NCBI RefSeq assembly: GCF_043196875.1
Contig: NZ_JBEBMX010000001.1
Coordinates: forward strand, 372,001-436,000
DNA length: 64,000 nucleotides
Source: Saccharospirillum sp043196875
GTDB taxonomy: Bacteria > Pseudomonadota > Gammaproteobacteria > Pseudomonadales > Natronospirillaceae
Direction of reading: 5' to 3'
A program made the translations under genes and the position numbers. A model generated the notes under the pieces. The model made no database searches. It was not told where the DNA came from and was given only the letters and a program-made list of their open reading frames with translations. Within the stretch, counting starts at the first letter, position 1, and every line of letters starts with the position of its first letter. Below, in pieces: positions 1 through 8,945 of the stretch.

Positions 1-2
1 AG

Positions 3-926
3 GTCGCCGATTTCTCCATTACCGACACCGGCGCCGGCATTCCCGATACCGCCCTGGAACGCATTTTCGATCCGTTCGAGCGGGTCCGAAATGCCGACAC
101 GCCGAACCTGCCCGGCACTGGTTTGGGGCTCACCATCGTTAAACTGCTCACCGAAATTATGGGTGGTAATTTAAACGTAGAAAGCGAGCTGGGTACCGGC
201 AGCCGCTTTAATGTCAGCCTGATGCTGCCCTGGGTCACCAGCGAAGCCGACAGCACCAATCAACCACGCCGCATCGTCGGTTACGAAGGCTTGCAACGTA
301 CGTTGTGTGTGGTCGATGACGATCCGGTACTGCGCGGTTTGCTCGCTGACTTGTTAATACCGCTGGGCTTCACCACCCTGGAAGCACACGACGCCGAAAG
401 CTGTCTGACCATGCTCGACAAAGTCAGCCCCGATTTGTTTTTGCTCGATGTCTCCATGCCGGGCATGAACGGACTGGAACTGGCACGAGCGCTGCGCGAA
501 CGCGACATCGAAGCGCCCATCGTTATGCTCTCGGCCGATGCACAGGAACACCAGCGCGACCCGAGCTATCAAAACGCTTACGACGACTATCTGGTCAAGC
601 CGGTCAGCAATCAGCGACTGCTCGACAAGATCGCCTTGCACCTGAAACTCGACTGGACCTACCAGCAGGATGACGACCCGGTACAGCAATACCAGCCTGA
701 CCCGACACCGACGTTAACCAAACCGATGCCATTACCCGACCATCCACTGCTACGGGAATTAAAAGCCTACGCCGAAATCGGTCATCGGCGAGGCGTCTTG
801 ACCACCCTGGAACGATTGGCCGAAGCAACGTTAATTCCAACCGAAGCGCAACAACAGTTCGAAACGCTGGCCGGACGGCTGCAATTCGATAAGCTGGCGC
901 AACACCTGGAGTTCGAACCGAAATGA
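3..926 (+). CDS. Hybrid sensor histidine kinase, C-terminal part (truncated by window edge)
   Basis: An open frame runs from the first bases, so the start lies outside the window. It begins inside a GHKL ATPase domain: the G1 box DTGAGIPD, an F box around FDPFERV and the G2 box GTGLGLTIVK are visible. A receiver domain follows, with the acidic pair in VVDDDP, the phospho-acceptor Asp in LLDVSMPG (codon at 447) and the conserved Lys in YLVKPV. About 90 further residues have no recognisable domain. The stop overlaps the next gene by ATGA, so kinase and regulator are probably translated together. The input sensed is unknown because the sensor half is missing. Phosphorelay to the receiver is inferred from the family. 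Confidence 0.9.
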   Translation, partial: VADFSITDTGAGIPDTALERIFDPFERVRNADTPNLPGTGLGLTIVKLLTEIMGGNLNVESELGTGSRFNVSLMLPWVTSEADSTNQPRRIVGYEGLQRTLCVVDDDPVLRGLLADLLIPLGFTTLEAHDAESCLTMLDKVSPDLFLLDVSMPGMNGLELARALRERDIEAPIVMLSADAQEHQRDPSYQNAYDDYLVKPVSNQRLLDKIALHLKLDWTYQQDDDPVQQYQPDPTPTLTKPMPLPDHPLLRELKAYAEIGHRRGVLTTLERLAEATLIPTEAQQQFETLAGRLQFDKLAQHLEFEPK

Positions 927-1831
927 CCGATCGCAACGACATAGTGTTAGTCGTGGACGACTCACCCGATGCGCTCGGGCTGATTCACGACGCTCTGGAG
1001 AATGCTGGCCTGGAAGTGCTGCTGGCACTGGAAGGCAAACAGGCGCTGAGCATCGCCAAACGGATCCGCCCGGACATTATTTTAATGGATGCGCTGATGC
1101 CCAACATGGATGGTTTCACCGCCTGCGAAGCGCTCAAGGCCGACCCGGCGCTGGCTTCTATTCCGGTCATTTTTATGACCGGCCTGACCGACACCGACGA
1201 CATCGTTCGCGGACTGGAAAGCGGTGGCGTCGACTACCTGACCAAGCCAATCAACCCTAATGAATTACTGGCGCGGATGCGCGTCCATCTCAACAACGCC
1301 CGCCTGACCAACAGCGCCCAAACCGCGCTCGACCGCACCGGCCAGAACTTACTGACCGCCGGCAAAGACGGCCAGATTCGGTGGGCGACACCCCAGACTC
1401 ACGCGCTCTTTGCGCGCGCCGGCGCTGACGAAGACTGGCTCAGCGATGAACTGGCGCCGCGCCTGAGCGACTGGCTCAACCGCCAGCCCGAACCCGGTCA
1501 CAGCCTGTTACTGGAACACCCGGATTATCCATTGTCGTTGCGCTTTGTCGCTCGCCCGGCAGAAGACGAAGCACTGTTACGTCTGATCGACGGCGAACGA
1601 GCATCCGGTGCCGAAGTGTTAAAAGCCGAGCTGCCCTTAACCGATCGTGAAGCGGAGGTGTTGTACTGGGTTGCCAACGGCAAAACCAATCGTGAAGTAG
1701 CGCAGATTCTGGAACTGAGTCCGCGCACGGTGAACAAACATCTGGAACAGGTGTTTACCAAACTCGGGGTCGATAATCGCACCGCGGCGGCGGGAATGGC
1801 GTTGAAGAAGCTGGCGGTGGCGGAAGCCTGA
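923..1831 (+). CDS. Response regulator, receiver plus LuxR-type HTH
   Basis: A 302-residue protein. The N-terminal receiver (about 6-120) has VVDDSP, the phospho-acceptor Asp in ILMDALMP, the Thr of FMTGLT and the Lys of YLTKPI. The C-terminal HTH (about 235-295) is of LuxR/NarL type, with LTDREAEVL and a recognition helix near SPRTVNKHLEQ. Between them, about 130-230, is a segment with RWATPQTHALF that looks like a degenerate PAS fold, which is unusual for a NarL-type regulator. The ATG overlaps the stop of the upstream hybrid kinase (ATGA), so that kinase is its likely partner. The target genes are unknown. The divergent-regulon gene order does not identify them, because the next operon converges from the other strand. 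Confidence 0.9.
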   Translation: MTDRNDIVLVVDDSPDALGLIHDALENAGLEVLLALEGKQALSIAKRIRPDIILMDALMPNMDGFTACEALKADPALASIPVIFMTGLTDTDDIVRGLESGGVDYLTKPINPNELLARMRVHLNNARLTNSAQTALDRTGQNLLTAGKDGQIRWATPQTHALFARAGADEDWLSDELAPRLSDWLNRQPEPGHSLLLEHPDYPLSLRFVARPAEDEALLRLIDGERASGAEVLKAELPLTDREAEVLYWVANGKTNREVAQILELSPRTVNKHLEQVFTKLGVDNRTAAAGMALKKLAVAEA

Positions 1832-1837
1832 AGCGCG

Positions 1838-3463
1838 TCAATAACGATCAATAAAGTCAGCCAACATGGACTGGCTGACTTGCTGATAAATCTCATGAAT
1901 TTGGTGCACCTCATGATCCGTATCGGTCGCTGAAAAACGTTCGTTAAGCGCAGCCGAAAAATCGTCATCCAGATAATCGGCGATGTGTGCACGCTCAGCA
2001 AAGTAATAGGCCACATCAGCCCAGGTCCGAATATTCCAATCCAGCCTTTGCAATTGGCGACGTACTTGCCGATCGAACGTTTCGCGATTTAAATAGCGAT
2101 CAATGTCGCTCTCCAGTTGAGCAAGACGCCGACCCGTCATTGAATCTTTCAAGGCATAACGCGCTTGCTCTGCCAGGTCATCTGCAAACTCATAACTGGG
2201 AATGCTGTACAGCAGCAAATTTATAAAGAACGGCCGGTCGAGATAACTTTGGGGTTGCTGATAAGCTTGCTCCGCAGCCCAGTACCGATACAGCCGAACT
2301 TCAGGATCATAGGGACGAATAGCCAAAGCACGGCGATAGGCACGACCCGCTGCTAAAAAATCATCAGTGTCATAGTACATATGACCCAGCTTCGCCCAGC
2401 CGTCAAAAGAGGTTGGGTAGCGCTCGGTATAACGCTCCGCCGCGGTCAAGGTCTCCGACATCTTAAAGCCATAACACGGACATAATGACATGGACAACAG
2501 GCGCTCGTTGTCCGGTGCCAACGCCAGCCCTTGCAACACCGCAGTGCGTGCTCTATCCGGCTGATCCAAATGGTAGTAGATATCGGCCAATTCGATGTAC
2601 AGCTCCAGCCAGGGAGGTCGCTCCTCCACTAAAGGTTTAAGTACGATAAGCGATTGCGCCGGGCCCGCTGCTAGACCATAAGTATCGCGGATATCCTGCG
2701 AGCGAATAATTCTGTGATAGTCGATGAGATTGGAAAGATACGGATAGCGATCGACATTTTTCAGGTAGGTCTGGATAACACCTCGCTGCGTCTCCAAGGA
2801 TCCACCAAAACGCAGCCGGTAAGTTGTCAGTACCTCCATCGCCACCGCAAAACTGCCCGGCACCTGTTCGATCGCCCGATGACGAAGTTGAATAATCTCT
2901 TCATTGGTACCCGTCCAAAGCAGGTTACGTAGCAGCCTTTTATAAGCATAAGGAAGACTTGGATTAACAGTCACAGCGGCTTCGAGAACGTCACGATTTT
3001 GCTCGCGAATCAATCCTGCCTGATAGATATGTAATGGATGGGTTTGTTCATCAGACTTTAATCCTTTCTCTGCGCTGACCGACAGATTAAGCAATTGGGA
3101 TTTGAACATTAAAGCGTGATAGTTCTCTGGTTCAATCAGAACCCAGTTTTCTATGACTGTGCGAAAATCCTCATCGAGAACAACGCTGTCCTCGTACCAT
3201 CGAATACAGCGAATTTCAGTCGAATAATCGATTCCTGCTGGATCTACACAGGGCGCCAGCATCGATTCTACGGCACTTAAATTACGAGCCCGAAGCAGCT
3301 CAGTTAAGTGTCGGGTTTCCTCGCTGAGGCTGGCCTGATCGTCATAATAGTAGCCAGCCAGATCGGCACTGAAAGTACCGATACTTGTTGCCATTGCGGC
3401 ATAAAAAGAAACTCGAACGAGTGCTAACAATGATCGACAAGAGCGCATGCCACTGGCCCACAT
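1838..3463 (-). CDS. TPR-repeat protein, third of three tandem paralogues
   Basis: A 541-residue protein with a hydrophobic N-terminus (about 12-30) that looks like a signal peptide, though without a clear lipobox. The body is helical, with TPR-like units; the clearest is near YTERYPTSFDGWAKLGHMYY followed by ALAIRPYDPE. It shares with the two upstream genes an APC...C segment near residue 70 and a Cys-x-Cys motif (CPCYGF) before the TPR block. Its ATG overlaps the stop of the preceding gene by one base (TAATG), so it is the last cistron of a three-gene operon. Function is unknown. Envelope location and protein-protein contacts are inferences. Confidence 0.75.
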   Translation of the reverse strand: MWASGMRSCRSLLALVRVSFYAAMATSIGTFSADLAGYYYDDQASLSEETRHLTELLRARNLSAVESMLAPCVDPAGIDYSTEIRCIRWYEDSVVLDEDFRTVIENWVLIEPENYHALMFKSQLLNLSVSAEKGLKSDEQTHPLHIYQAGLIREQNRDVLEAAVTVNPSLPYAYKRLLRNLLWTGTNEEIIQLRHRAIEQVPGSFAVAMEVLTTYRLRFGGSLETQRGVIQTYLKNVDRYPYLSNLIDYHRIIRSQDIRDTYGLAAGPAQSLIVLKPLVEERPPWLELYIELADIYYHLDQPDRARTAVLQGLALAPDNERLLSMSLCPCYGFKMSETLTAAERYTERYPTSFDGWAKLGHMYYDTDDFLAAGRAYRRALAIRPYDPEVRLYRYWAAEQAYQQPQSYLDRPFFINLLLYSIPSYEFADDLAEQARYALKDSMTGRRLAQLESDIDRYLNRETFDRQVRRQLQRLDWNIRTWADVAYYFAERAHIADYLDDDFSAALNERFSATDTDHEVHQIHEIYQQVSQSMLADFIDRY

Positions 3464-5115
3464 TAACTGGTCATCCCACCACTGGTCAGTGGCAATTCCT
3501 GACTCTGCCGATAAATAAATTCCTGCACCAGCGCATTCACCGTTTGGCGAAACAGATGATCTAGGTCGGCCACTGCATGGCCGTCCTGATCAACCGGAAA
3601 TCGCAATCGAACCCGCTGGCGATAATCCATGTCCAGATCATCAGCAATGCCCGCCTGATCGAACAAAAAGGTACTGACGGCATGCCAGGTTTCAAGATCC
3701 CACGGCAAGGCTTGCAGTTGTTCATTCAATCTGGGGGCCAGACTGGCGCCGTTAAGATGATCGACCAAAGCGCGATCAAAGGCTTTCAATTCACTGGCGC
3801 TCAAGCGCGCTTCGGCCTGGCGCCGAACATTGTTGCGCACCTGTGCCATCTGCAATTCCAATTGCAGGCCGTCGAGCACCAGCGATTGATAAAAATCGAC
3901 TGAAGGCTGGCTCGGTTCGGGTTGCTCCAGCATCGTCAGCGCACCACCTTGATAACGCTGCATTTCAGCATCGAGCGGCCGTAGTGTCAGCGCCTGTCGC
4001 GCAGCCTTTAAGGTTGCCTGGTAATTGCCCTGATTCAGATAATCGCGCGCCAGATTACGCCAGCCATAAAATGCGCTTGGATAACGCCCCACGTAACGTT
4101 CATTCAAAGCGATCGCTTCATCCAGACTCAAACCAAAGCAGGTACAGGCCGCGGTCGCTAAAATAAACTCGTCGTACGGCGCAACTTCAACAGCGGTTAA
4201 CATCGAATCGCGCGCGGCGCTCATCTGCCCCAGACGCGCCTTCACATCCGCCAGCGCCCAATGCAAACGCGGCCAGTTATAGCCTTGATCGGCTAAGGAT
4301 TGCAGTTGCCCGAGTGCATGGTCTGGGCTTTGAAATAAGGCCCCGTTCATGGGCGTATTCCAGGCCTGCAAAAAGGTCGCGTAGTCGGCCACCCGATTGG
4401 CGGTGCTTTCGTCGACCTGGTGGCGATAATCCGCCACTACCGCATCGAGCCGACCATAAACACTCATACCGCCGGCCTGGTTGGCATCCAGGTAGGCTTT
4501 GGTCACCACCAGGCTGGCTGGCACCCAAAAACGGGCGCGCTGATAGACGCTTTCCACACTGTCCATTTCATCTTCATCGCTGAGCAGATGAATGGCACCG
4601 GCATAGGCGTAGGGCAAATCCGGACGCAGTGACATGGCCACTTCGAAATGCAACTGCCCTAAAGAACGCAAGGCGGTCGCACGTTGGCGATAAAATGATG
4701 GCGTATTGCGCGGGTAATGCCGGCCCTGCTCGGCCCAGGCAGCGTGCGCCTGAACTTCACCCATCAGCAAACGCGCGTGGTAATTGGTGGGTTCTGTTTG
4801 CAACCAGTGTTCTAGACCGCTCAGAAAAGCTTGATCGAGCACGGCCATTGCAATGTAGAGCTCAGCGCAGCGCAGCTCCAGCGCCGGATCATCGACTGAA
4901 CTGGCCAGACAAGGTGCCAGTTGTTGGCTGGCGGCTTGATAATTATGTTGACGGATCTGGTCTTGCAGCATTTGAGTTTGAGCCATCAGGTCGATCGGAC
5001 CAAAGGCATCGGTGGGCGTCAGCGTGGTCTTAACCGGGTTGCTTTGACAGGCCGTCAGGCAACACAGAATCAGCGCAGCCGACATCAGCCGGCCACGGTG
5101 ATAACCCACATTCAT
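3463..5115 (-). CDS. TPR-repeat lipoprotein, second of three tandem paralogues
   Basis: The ATG at 5115 is preferred because AGGTGA lies five bases upstream; a GTG at 5121 is in frame. The N-terminus has a signal peptide ending in the lipobox LTAC, so the mature protein is probably lipid-anchored. The rest (about 550 residues) is helical with TPR units, the clearest ending ALTLRPLDAEMQRYQGG. It carries the family marks APCL...RC near residue 70 and a Cys-x-Cys motif (CTCFGL) followed by a conserved NERYVGRYPSAFYGW segment. The gene lies six bases after its upstream paralogue and overlaps the downstream one. No catalytic motif is visible and its role is unknown. Confidence 0.8.
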   Translation of the reverse strand: MNVGYHRGRLMSAALILCCLTACQSNPVKTTLTPTDAFGPIDLMAQTQMLQDQIRQHNYQAASQQLAPCLASSVDDPALELRCAELYIAMAVLDQAFLSGLEHWLQTEPTNYHARLLMGEVQAHAAWAEQGRHYPRNTPSFYRQRATALRSLGQLHFEVAMSLRPDLPYAYAGAIHLLSDEDEMDSVESVYQRARFWVPASLVVTKAYLDANQAGGMSVYGRLDAVVADYRHQVDESTANRVADYATFLQAWNTPMNGALFQSPDHALGQLQSLADQGYNWPRLHWALADVKARLGQMSAARDSMLTAVEVAPYDEFILATAACTCFGLSLDEAIALNERYVGRYPSAFYGWRNLARDYLNQGNYQATLKAARQALTLRPLDAEMQRYQGGALTMLEQPEPSQPSVDFYQSLVLDGLQLELQMAQVRNNVRRQAEARLSASELKAFDRALVDHLNGASLAPRLNEQLQALPWDLETWHAVSTFLFDQAGIADDLDMDYRQRVRLRFPVDQDGHAVADLDHLFRQTVNALVQEFIYRQSQELPLTSGGMTS

Positions 5116-5121
5116 AGTCAC

Positions 5122-6777
5122 CTAGAGGGTGCCGCCCGTTTGTAAATAGGCTTCCAGCTTAGGTGCAAATTCCATGGCCATCTGCCGTACCACCAACTGA
5201 TTCAATGCCATGACCTGGCGCACCGAACTGGGCTGACTCAAGTCGCTGAATTTCTCCCGGATCCGTTCACGCTCTTTACTCGATTTATGTCCGGCCACAT
5301 GGGAAAAATCGGCAAAATACAGGCTGGTCTCGTACCAAGTATCGCGATCCCACTCGAGGTTATCCAACTGAGCGCTCAGCAAGGTTTGGAAACGTTCCAG
5401 CGTCAATTCCTGCTCGGCCAATTGGGTAACACCCTGCCATTGGGCTGCAGAAATCTGCGGCCGGATATTGTCTTCAACATTGTCCATAAAATGGCTCAGA
5501 TAGAGGCTGCCACCGACGGTATAGACCGTCAGCTCTTTGAAGTATTCAAATGTTTCAAAATCCTCGACCGGCATACCGAGTTTGCGTTTCGCCCACTCAA
5601 TATCGTACAGCGTTTCCGGAGCCCAGGGACGCAGTGCCAGGGCACGTTCGTAGTGACGCAATGATTCTTCATAATGGCCGTGGTTATACAGATAATCACC
5701 GCGTCGTGCCCAGCCATAATACATATCCGGATTGCGCTCCAGGTGCCGTTCAGTAATCGCCAGCGAATCGGCCGGGGTCATGTCATAGCACCGGCAATGC
5801 CCAATATTGAGTGCCGTCTCGCTGAACGGATTATCCTGATACATCCTTATTAAATAAGGCCGTTCATTTTCATCGCCGCTGCGCCCGCCAAGGCTGGCCA
5901 TTAATAAATTGGCTTTGTAATCGTGGGCGTTGCGGGGGTAGATCGACAACAACATCGCCCTGGCCTGATCTCTGTCTACCGGGCCACCAACGCCATCGTC
6001 CAGGTCCTCGACTTTAATCAGGGTGATGTAGTCGCTCAGTTCCTGCAGATGTTCAAAGCGCGGCTGTTGCTGAGCATAGCGTTGATAGATGGCATCCATT
6101 TGTTCGTTGGAACCACCCCAACGTGGCTGGTAGGCATGCACGATTTCTTTGGCGATCATCAGACTGCCGGGCACAACGTTTTGTGACTGGGCGTAGGTCA
6201 CGTCAACCAGACGGTCGCCGTCATCACCCAGAGTTGAATAGATGCCGATCAACTTTCGATAGGCGTAAGGCAGATCACTACGAACCTGCAAGGCGCGCTC
6301 AAAATAACGCCGACTGTGATTTTGAAATTGTCTGAATTGATACAAATAATCTGGATGAACGCGATTGGAAAAACTATGACCGCGAAGATTCCAGGCCTGG
6401 GTTGAAACCAGCTCACCCATAATCAGCAAGGCGCTGTAATTGTCGGGTTCCAGTTCAATCCAACGCTGCATCGACTGAACAAAAGCTTCGTCGGTGGTGG
6501 GCACATCGAAGAACAGCGAACTGCAATCACCTTCGGCAATGGCATCGCTGGCATCGTAGTCTAAACAGGGTGCTAACAACGCCTCGGCGTCACGATAACG
6601 CTGTGCCCGAATCAACCGTTCCAGTGCCACCACCTGGCCTTGCCAGCCATCGTATTGATCGGGGTTGAGATGCAACTCATTGGCTGCGGCATCGACCTCA
6701 GTCGGTGGTGGCAAAGGTGGCATGCTTTGGCATCCCGCCACGACAATACAGACAATTAACAGCGCAGATAATCGCAT
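5122..6777 (-). CDS. TPR-repeat lipoprotein, first of three tandem paralogues
   Basis: A 551-residue protein with a short signal peptide and lipobox (VAGC at about 13-16), followed by a proline-rich linker. TPR units are best seen near GDYLYNHGHYEESLRHYERA and ALALRPWAPE. It shares with its two downstream paralogues the APCLD...C segment (about residue 75-95) and a Cys-x-Cys motif (CRCYDM). It is the first gene of the operon, so the promoter should lie in 6778-7086. The paired cysteines may form disulfides in the periplasm (inference). I do not recognise a named family beyond TPR, and the function is unknown. Confidence 0.8.
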   Translation of the reverse strand: MRLSALLIVCIVVAGCQSMPPLPPPTEVDAAANELHLNPDQYDGWQGQVVALERLIRAQRYRDAEALLAPCLDYDASDAIAEGDCSSLFFDVPTTDEAFVQSMQRWIELEPDNYSALLIMGELVSTQAWNLRGHSFSNRVHPDYLYQFRQFQNHSRRYFERALQVRSDLPYAYRKLIGIYSTLGDDGDRLVDVTYAQSQNVVPGSLMIAKEIVHAYQPRWGGSNEQMDAIYQRYAQQQPRFEHLQELSDYITLIKVEDLDDGVGGPVDRDQARAMLLSIYPRNAHDYKANLLMASLGGRSGDENERPYLIRMYQDNPFSETALNIGHCRCYDMTPADSLAITERHLERNPDMYYGWARRGDYLYNHGHYEESLRHYERALALRPWAPETLYDIEWAKRKLGMPVEDFETFEYFKELTVYTVGGSLYLSHFMDNVEDNIRPQISAAQWQGVTQLAEQELTLERFQTLLSAQLDNLEWDRDTWYETSLYFADFSHVAGHKSSKERERIREKFSDLSQPSSVRQVMALNQLVVRQMAMEFAPKLEAYLQTGGTL

Positions 6778-7086
6778 GTTCAGATCCCTTACTGCGGATA
6801 AACCAACGGATAGGAAGCTTCAGCTTCGCAACCGCACCGTCTTTTGTCCAAACCAACTGGCTTCGAAACAGGACAATTTCGACACCTCTAGCGGCATTAC
6901 AGCTTGTAAAACAAAGGCTTAAAAATCTGCTGAAAAAATGCCTGCGTTTTTATCGGCGCATCAAACTGACCAGTCTTTGACGCCTCCAGGACTAATCATG
7001 CAAAGCGATGCATCGAATGACGACTTTCCGACACACCGGATGAGCGTTTAATCGCACTCCTTAGTCATGCCTCTTAGTCACGCTCC
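6778..7086. other. Intergenic region upstream of the TPR lipoprotein operon
   Basis: About 309 bases between the start of the TPR operon (minus) and the end of the LysR gene (minus). It is more AT-rich than its surroundings, with runs such as TGAAAAAATG near 6930, and should hold the promoter of the TPR operon. I see no convincing -35/-10 pair, terminator or RNA gene. A 37-codon ATG frame at about 6936 on the plus strand has no support. Short tandem repeats near 7057-7095 are listed separately. Confidence 0.5.
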
Positions 7087-7095
7087 TTAGTCACA
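7057..7095. repeat. Three short tandem repeats spanning the LysR stop codon
   Basis: Three near-copies of CTCCTTAGTCAYG lie head to tail: 7057-7070, a shorter form at 7071-7082, and 7083-7095. The last copy contains the stop codon of the LysR gene on the minus strand, so the repeat multiplies a GACTAAGGAG unit just after the coding end. This could come from replication slippage. No function is evident. Confidence 0.6.
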
Positions 7096-8016
7096 TTCTG
7101 GCAGGGCCGGATTGGTCTGATAATGTTCAACCACATAATCGATAAAAGCACGCACCGCTGGCAACAAACCACGCCGCGACGGATACACCAGATGCAGATT
7201 GCCCGACGGTAAAGTCCACTCCGGCAATACAGTTTGCAGATGCCCTCGCCGCACCCAGGATTCACCCAATTGTTCGGGCAGCATCACCACACCCAATCCC
7301 TGGCCAGCGGCTTCGCGCAGCAAACCCATATCGTCACCCACCAACACCGGGTTATGGCGAACTGTCAGGTGGTTGCCATTGGCATCGGTCAGGTCGAATT
7401 GATAGCGGCCGTTGCCATACATCATCGACAAGGTTGGCCAATGGCGTAATTCATCGGGATCTTTGGGTGCGCCTAAGCGGGCAATTAAATCCGGATGGGC
7501 ATAGAGGTGGCTTTTATCCGACGCCAAAGGCCGGGCGACCAAGGTTGAATCTTCCATGCGCATGCGCACGCGGAACGCCACATCAATCTGTTCGGCCAGC
7601 AAATCGACCGGCTGATTGGTGACCACCAGCTCCACCCTCACTTCTGGAAACTGTTTCATAAAGGCTGGCACCAGCGGGGTCAGCAACAGATGCGACAACT
7701 GATAAGGCGCGCTGACGCGAATGGTGCCGCGCGGCACCTCCTGCACAAACTGCGTCACCTGATCAGCCGCTTCGGCCGCAGCGAGCAATTCCTGGCAATG
7801 CACTAAGAAGGCCCGACCGACATCAGTGAGCGACAGCTTGCGCGTGGAACGGCGCAACAACTGCACCCCCTGACGCCGCTCCAATTCGCTGATGCGCCGG
7901 CTCAACGTCGATTTCGGCATGCCCAGCGCACGCGCCGCTGCGGTAAAGCCGCCGTGCTCCACCACCCGCGCGAACAACGCCAGGCTGGTGAGATCTTGCA
8001 TCGATTGCATGGACAT
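7087..8016 (-). CDS. LysR-family transcriptional regulator
   Basis: A 309-residue protein with an N-terminal winged HTH (about 8-67; FTAAARALGMPKSTLSRRIS is the recognition region) and a LysR substrate-binding domain (about 95-300) including GTIRVSAP and GLGVVMLP. It belongs by appearance to the DsdC/YhaJ-like branch that often sits next to a quinone reductase or azoreductase. It is divergent from azoR with 117 bases between, and a perfect inverted repeat lies in that gap. Control of azoR and of itself is likely, possibly in response to quinones or electrophiles. In-frame ATG codons at 8010 and 8001 are alternative starts; the one at 8010 has better spacing from GAGG. Confidence 0.9.
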   Translation of the reverse strand: MSMQSMQDLTSLALFARVVEHGGFTAAARALGMPKSTLSRRISELERRQGVQLLRRSTRKLSLTDVGRAFLVHCQELLAAAEAADQVTQFVQEVPRGTIRVSAPYQLSHLLLTPLVPAFMKQFPEVRVELVVTNQPVDLLAEQIDVAFRVRMRMEDSTLVARPLASDKSHLYAHPDLIARLGAPKDPDELRHWPTLSMMYGNGRYQFDLTDANGNHLTVRHNPVLVGDDMGLLREAAGQGLGVVMLPEQLGESWVRRGHLQTVLPEWTLPSGNLHLVYPSRRGLLPAVRAFIDYVVEHYQTNPALPECD

Positions 8017-8030
8017 GGCCTCGCTCCATT

Positions 8031-8050
8031 TTGTTCCAAAAACTGAACAA
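8031..8050. promoter_or_regulatory. Inverted repeat, candidate LysR operator
   Basis: TTGTTC and GAACAA form perfect six-base arms around an eight-base AT-rich spacer, between the divergent LysR and azoR genes. The layout resembles LysR boxes (T-N11-A class). Binding is inferred from position and symmetry. Confidence 0.5.
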
Positions 8051-8133
8051 TAAAGCCAATATTAGGCTACTAATCGCAAAACAAGAACACCGTTATGCTG
8101 CGCTCCGTTCAACTTAATCAGGAGCTTGCCACC

Positions 8134-8751
8134 ATGAACATTCTGCATCTCGACTCGTCCATCCTGGGCGACCAGTCCGTTTCCCGCCAACTGTCACAAC
8201 AGGTAGTGACGCGGCTGACGCAAGACCATGCCAACGCCAAAGTGGTCTATCGCGACCTGGTTGCCAACCCGATCAACCATCTTGATCTGGGTGCCTTGTC
8301 AGCCAGCCAGATGCCCGCCGACCAACTCAGCGCCGAGCAAAAAGCCCAGCTGGCACTCACCGAAACACTGCTCGATGAATTGTTCGCCGCGGACGTCATC
8401 GTCATCGGCATGCCGTTCTACAACTTCGGCATGCCGTCGCAACTGAAAACCTGGATTGACCACATCACCGTGGCGGGTCGTACATTCAGTTATACCGAGA
8501 GCGGCCCGGTTGGCCTGGTGACCGGCAAGAAAGTGATATTGGTATCGTCTCGCGGTGGCGTGTACAGCAACAGCCAGACACCCGGACTGGACTATCACGA
8601 AAGCCATCTGCACGCCGTATTCACTCTGTTGGGCCTGGACAACATCACCAACATTCGCGCCGAAGGCGTCAAGATGGGTGACGAGTTTAAAGACAAAGCG
8701 CTGACAAGCGCCGGCGAGAAAATTAATCAGTTGAGCGTTGCTGCTGCCTGA
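8134..8751 (+). CDS. azoR: FMN-dependent NADH azoreductase / quinone reductase
   Basis: The start is set at the ATG at 8134 because AGGAG lies about nine bases upstream; an in-frame ATG at 8095 has no ribosome site. The 205-residue length fits AzoR (E. coli about 201). The flavodoxin-like fold shows the FMN phosphate loop near LDSSILGDQSVS, the PFYNFGMPSQLKTWIDH segment and the SRGGVYS loop. The family reduces quinones and azo dyes by two electrons using NAD(P)H and works as a cytoplasmic dimer. It is divergent from a LysR regulator, a common arrangement for quinone-stress genes, and a strong terminator follows. Confidence 0.93.
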   Translation: MNILHLDSSILGDQSVSRQLSQQVVTRLTQDHANAKVVYRDLVANPINHLDLGALSASQMPADQLSAEQKAQLALTETLLDELFAADVIVIGMPFYNFGMPSQLKTWIDHITVAGRTFSYTESGPVGLVTGKKVILVSSRGGVYSNSQTPGLDYHESHLHAVFTLLGLDNITNIRAEGVKMGDEFKDKALTSAGEKINQLSVAAA

Positions 8752-8788
8752 CGCAGCTCCCCACAACGATTTTCTGCAACCAAGTCAT

Positions 8789-8822
8789 TTGCTCCGGGTG
8801 ATCAGCACCCGGAGCAATTTTT
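8789..8822 (+). terminator. Rho-independent terminator after azoR
   Basis: A 12-base perfect stem (TTGCTCCGGGTG with CACCCGGAGCAA), a five-base loop and a following run of Ts. It lies 38 bases past the azoR stop. Confidence 0.92.
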
Positions 8823-8871
8823 CGACTGCCACTGTGCGGCAACCCGCATCTTTAAAATCGCCCGTTTTAAA

Positions 8872-8890
8872 TCACCCTTTCAGGTGAAGA
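8872..8890. repeat. Dispersed palindrome, copy 1
   Basis: TCACCCTTTCAGGTGAAGA, whose ends TCACC and GGTGA pair. Two further copies differing at one base lie at 10097-10115 and 11811-11829. This copy is 55 bases upstream of the first lipoprotein start. It has no T-run, so it is not a terminator. It may be an operator or an RNA hairpin. Confidence 0.7.
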
Positions 8891-8945
8891 CGCTGTCCAC
8901 TTCACTTCGTTTAATCGCACCATCTTTTTCCCAGATGGAGTGATC

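Noticed and set aside
6936..7049. A 37-codon plus-strand frame in the gap between the TPR operon and LysR.
   Set aside because: No ribosome site, low-complexity composition and no recognisable features.
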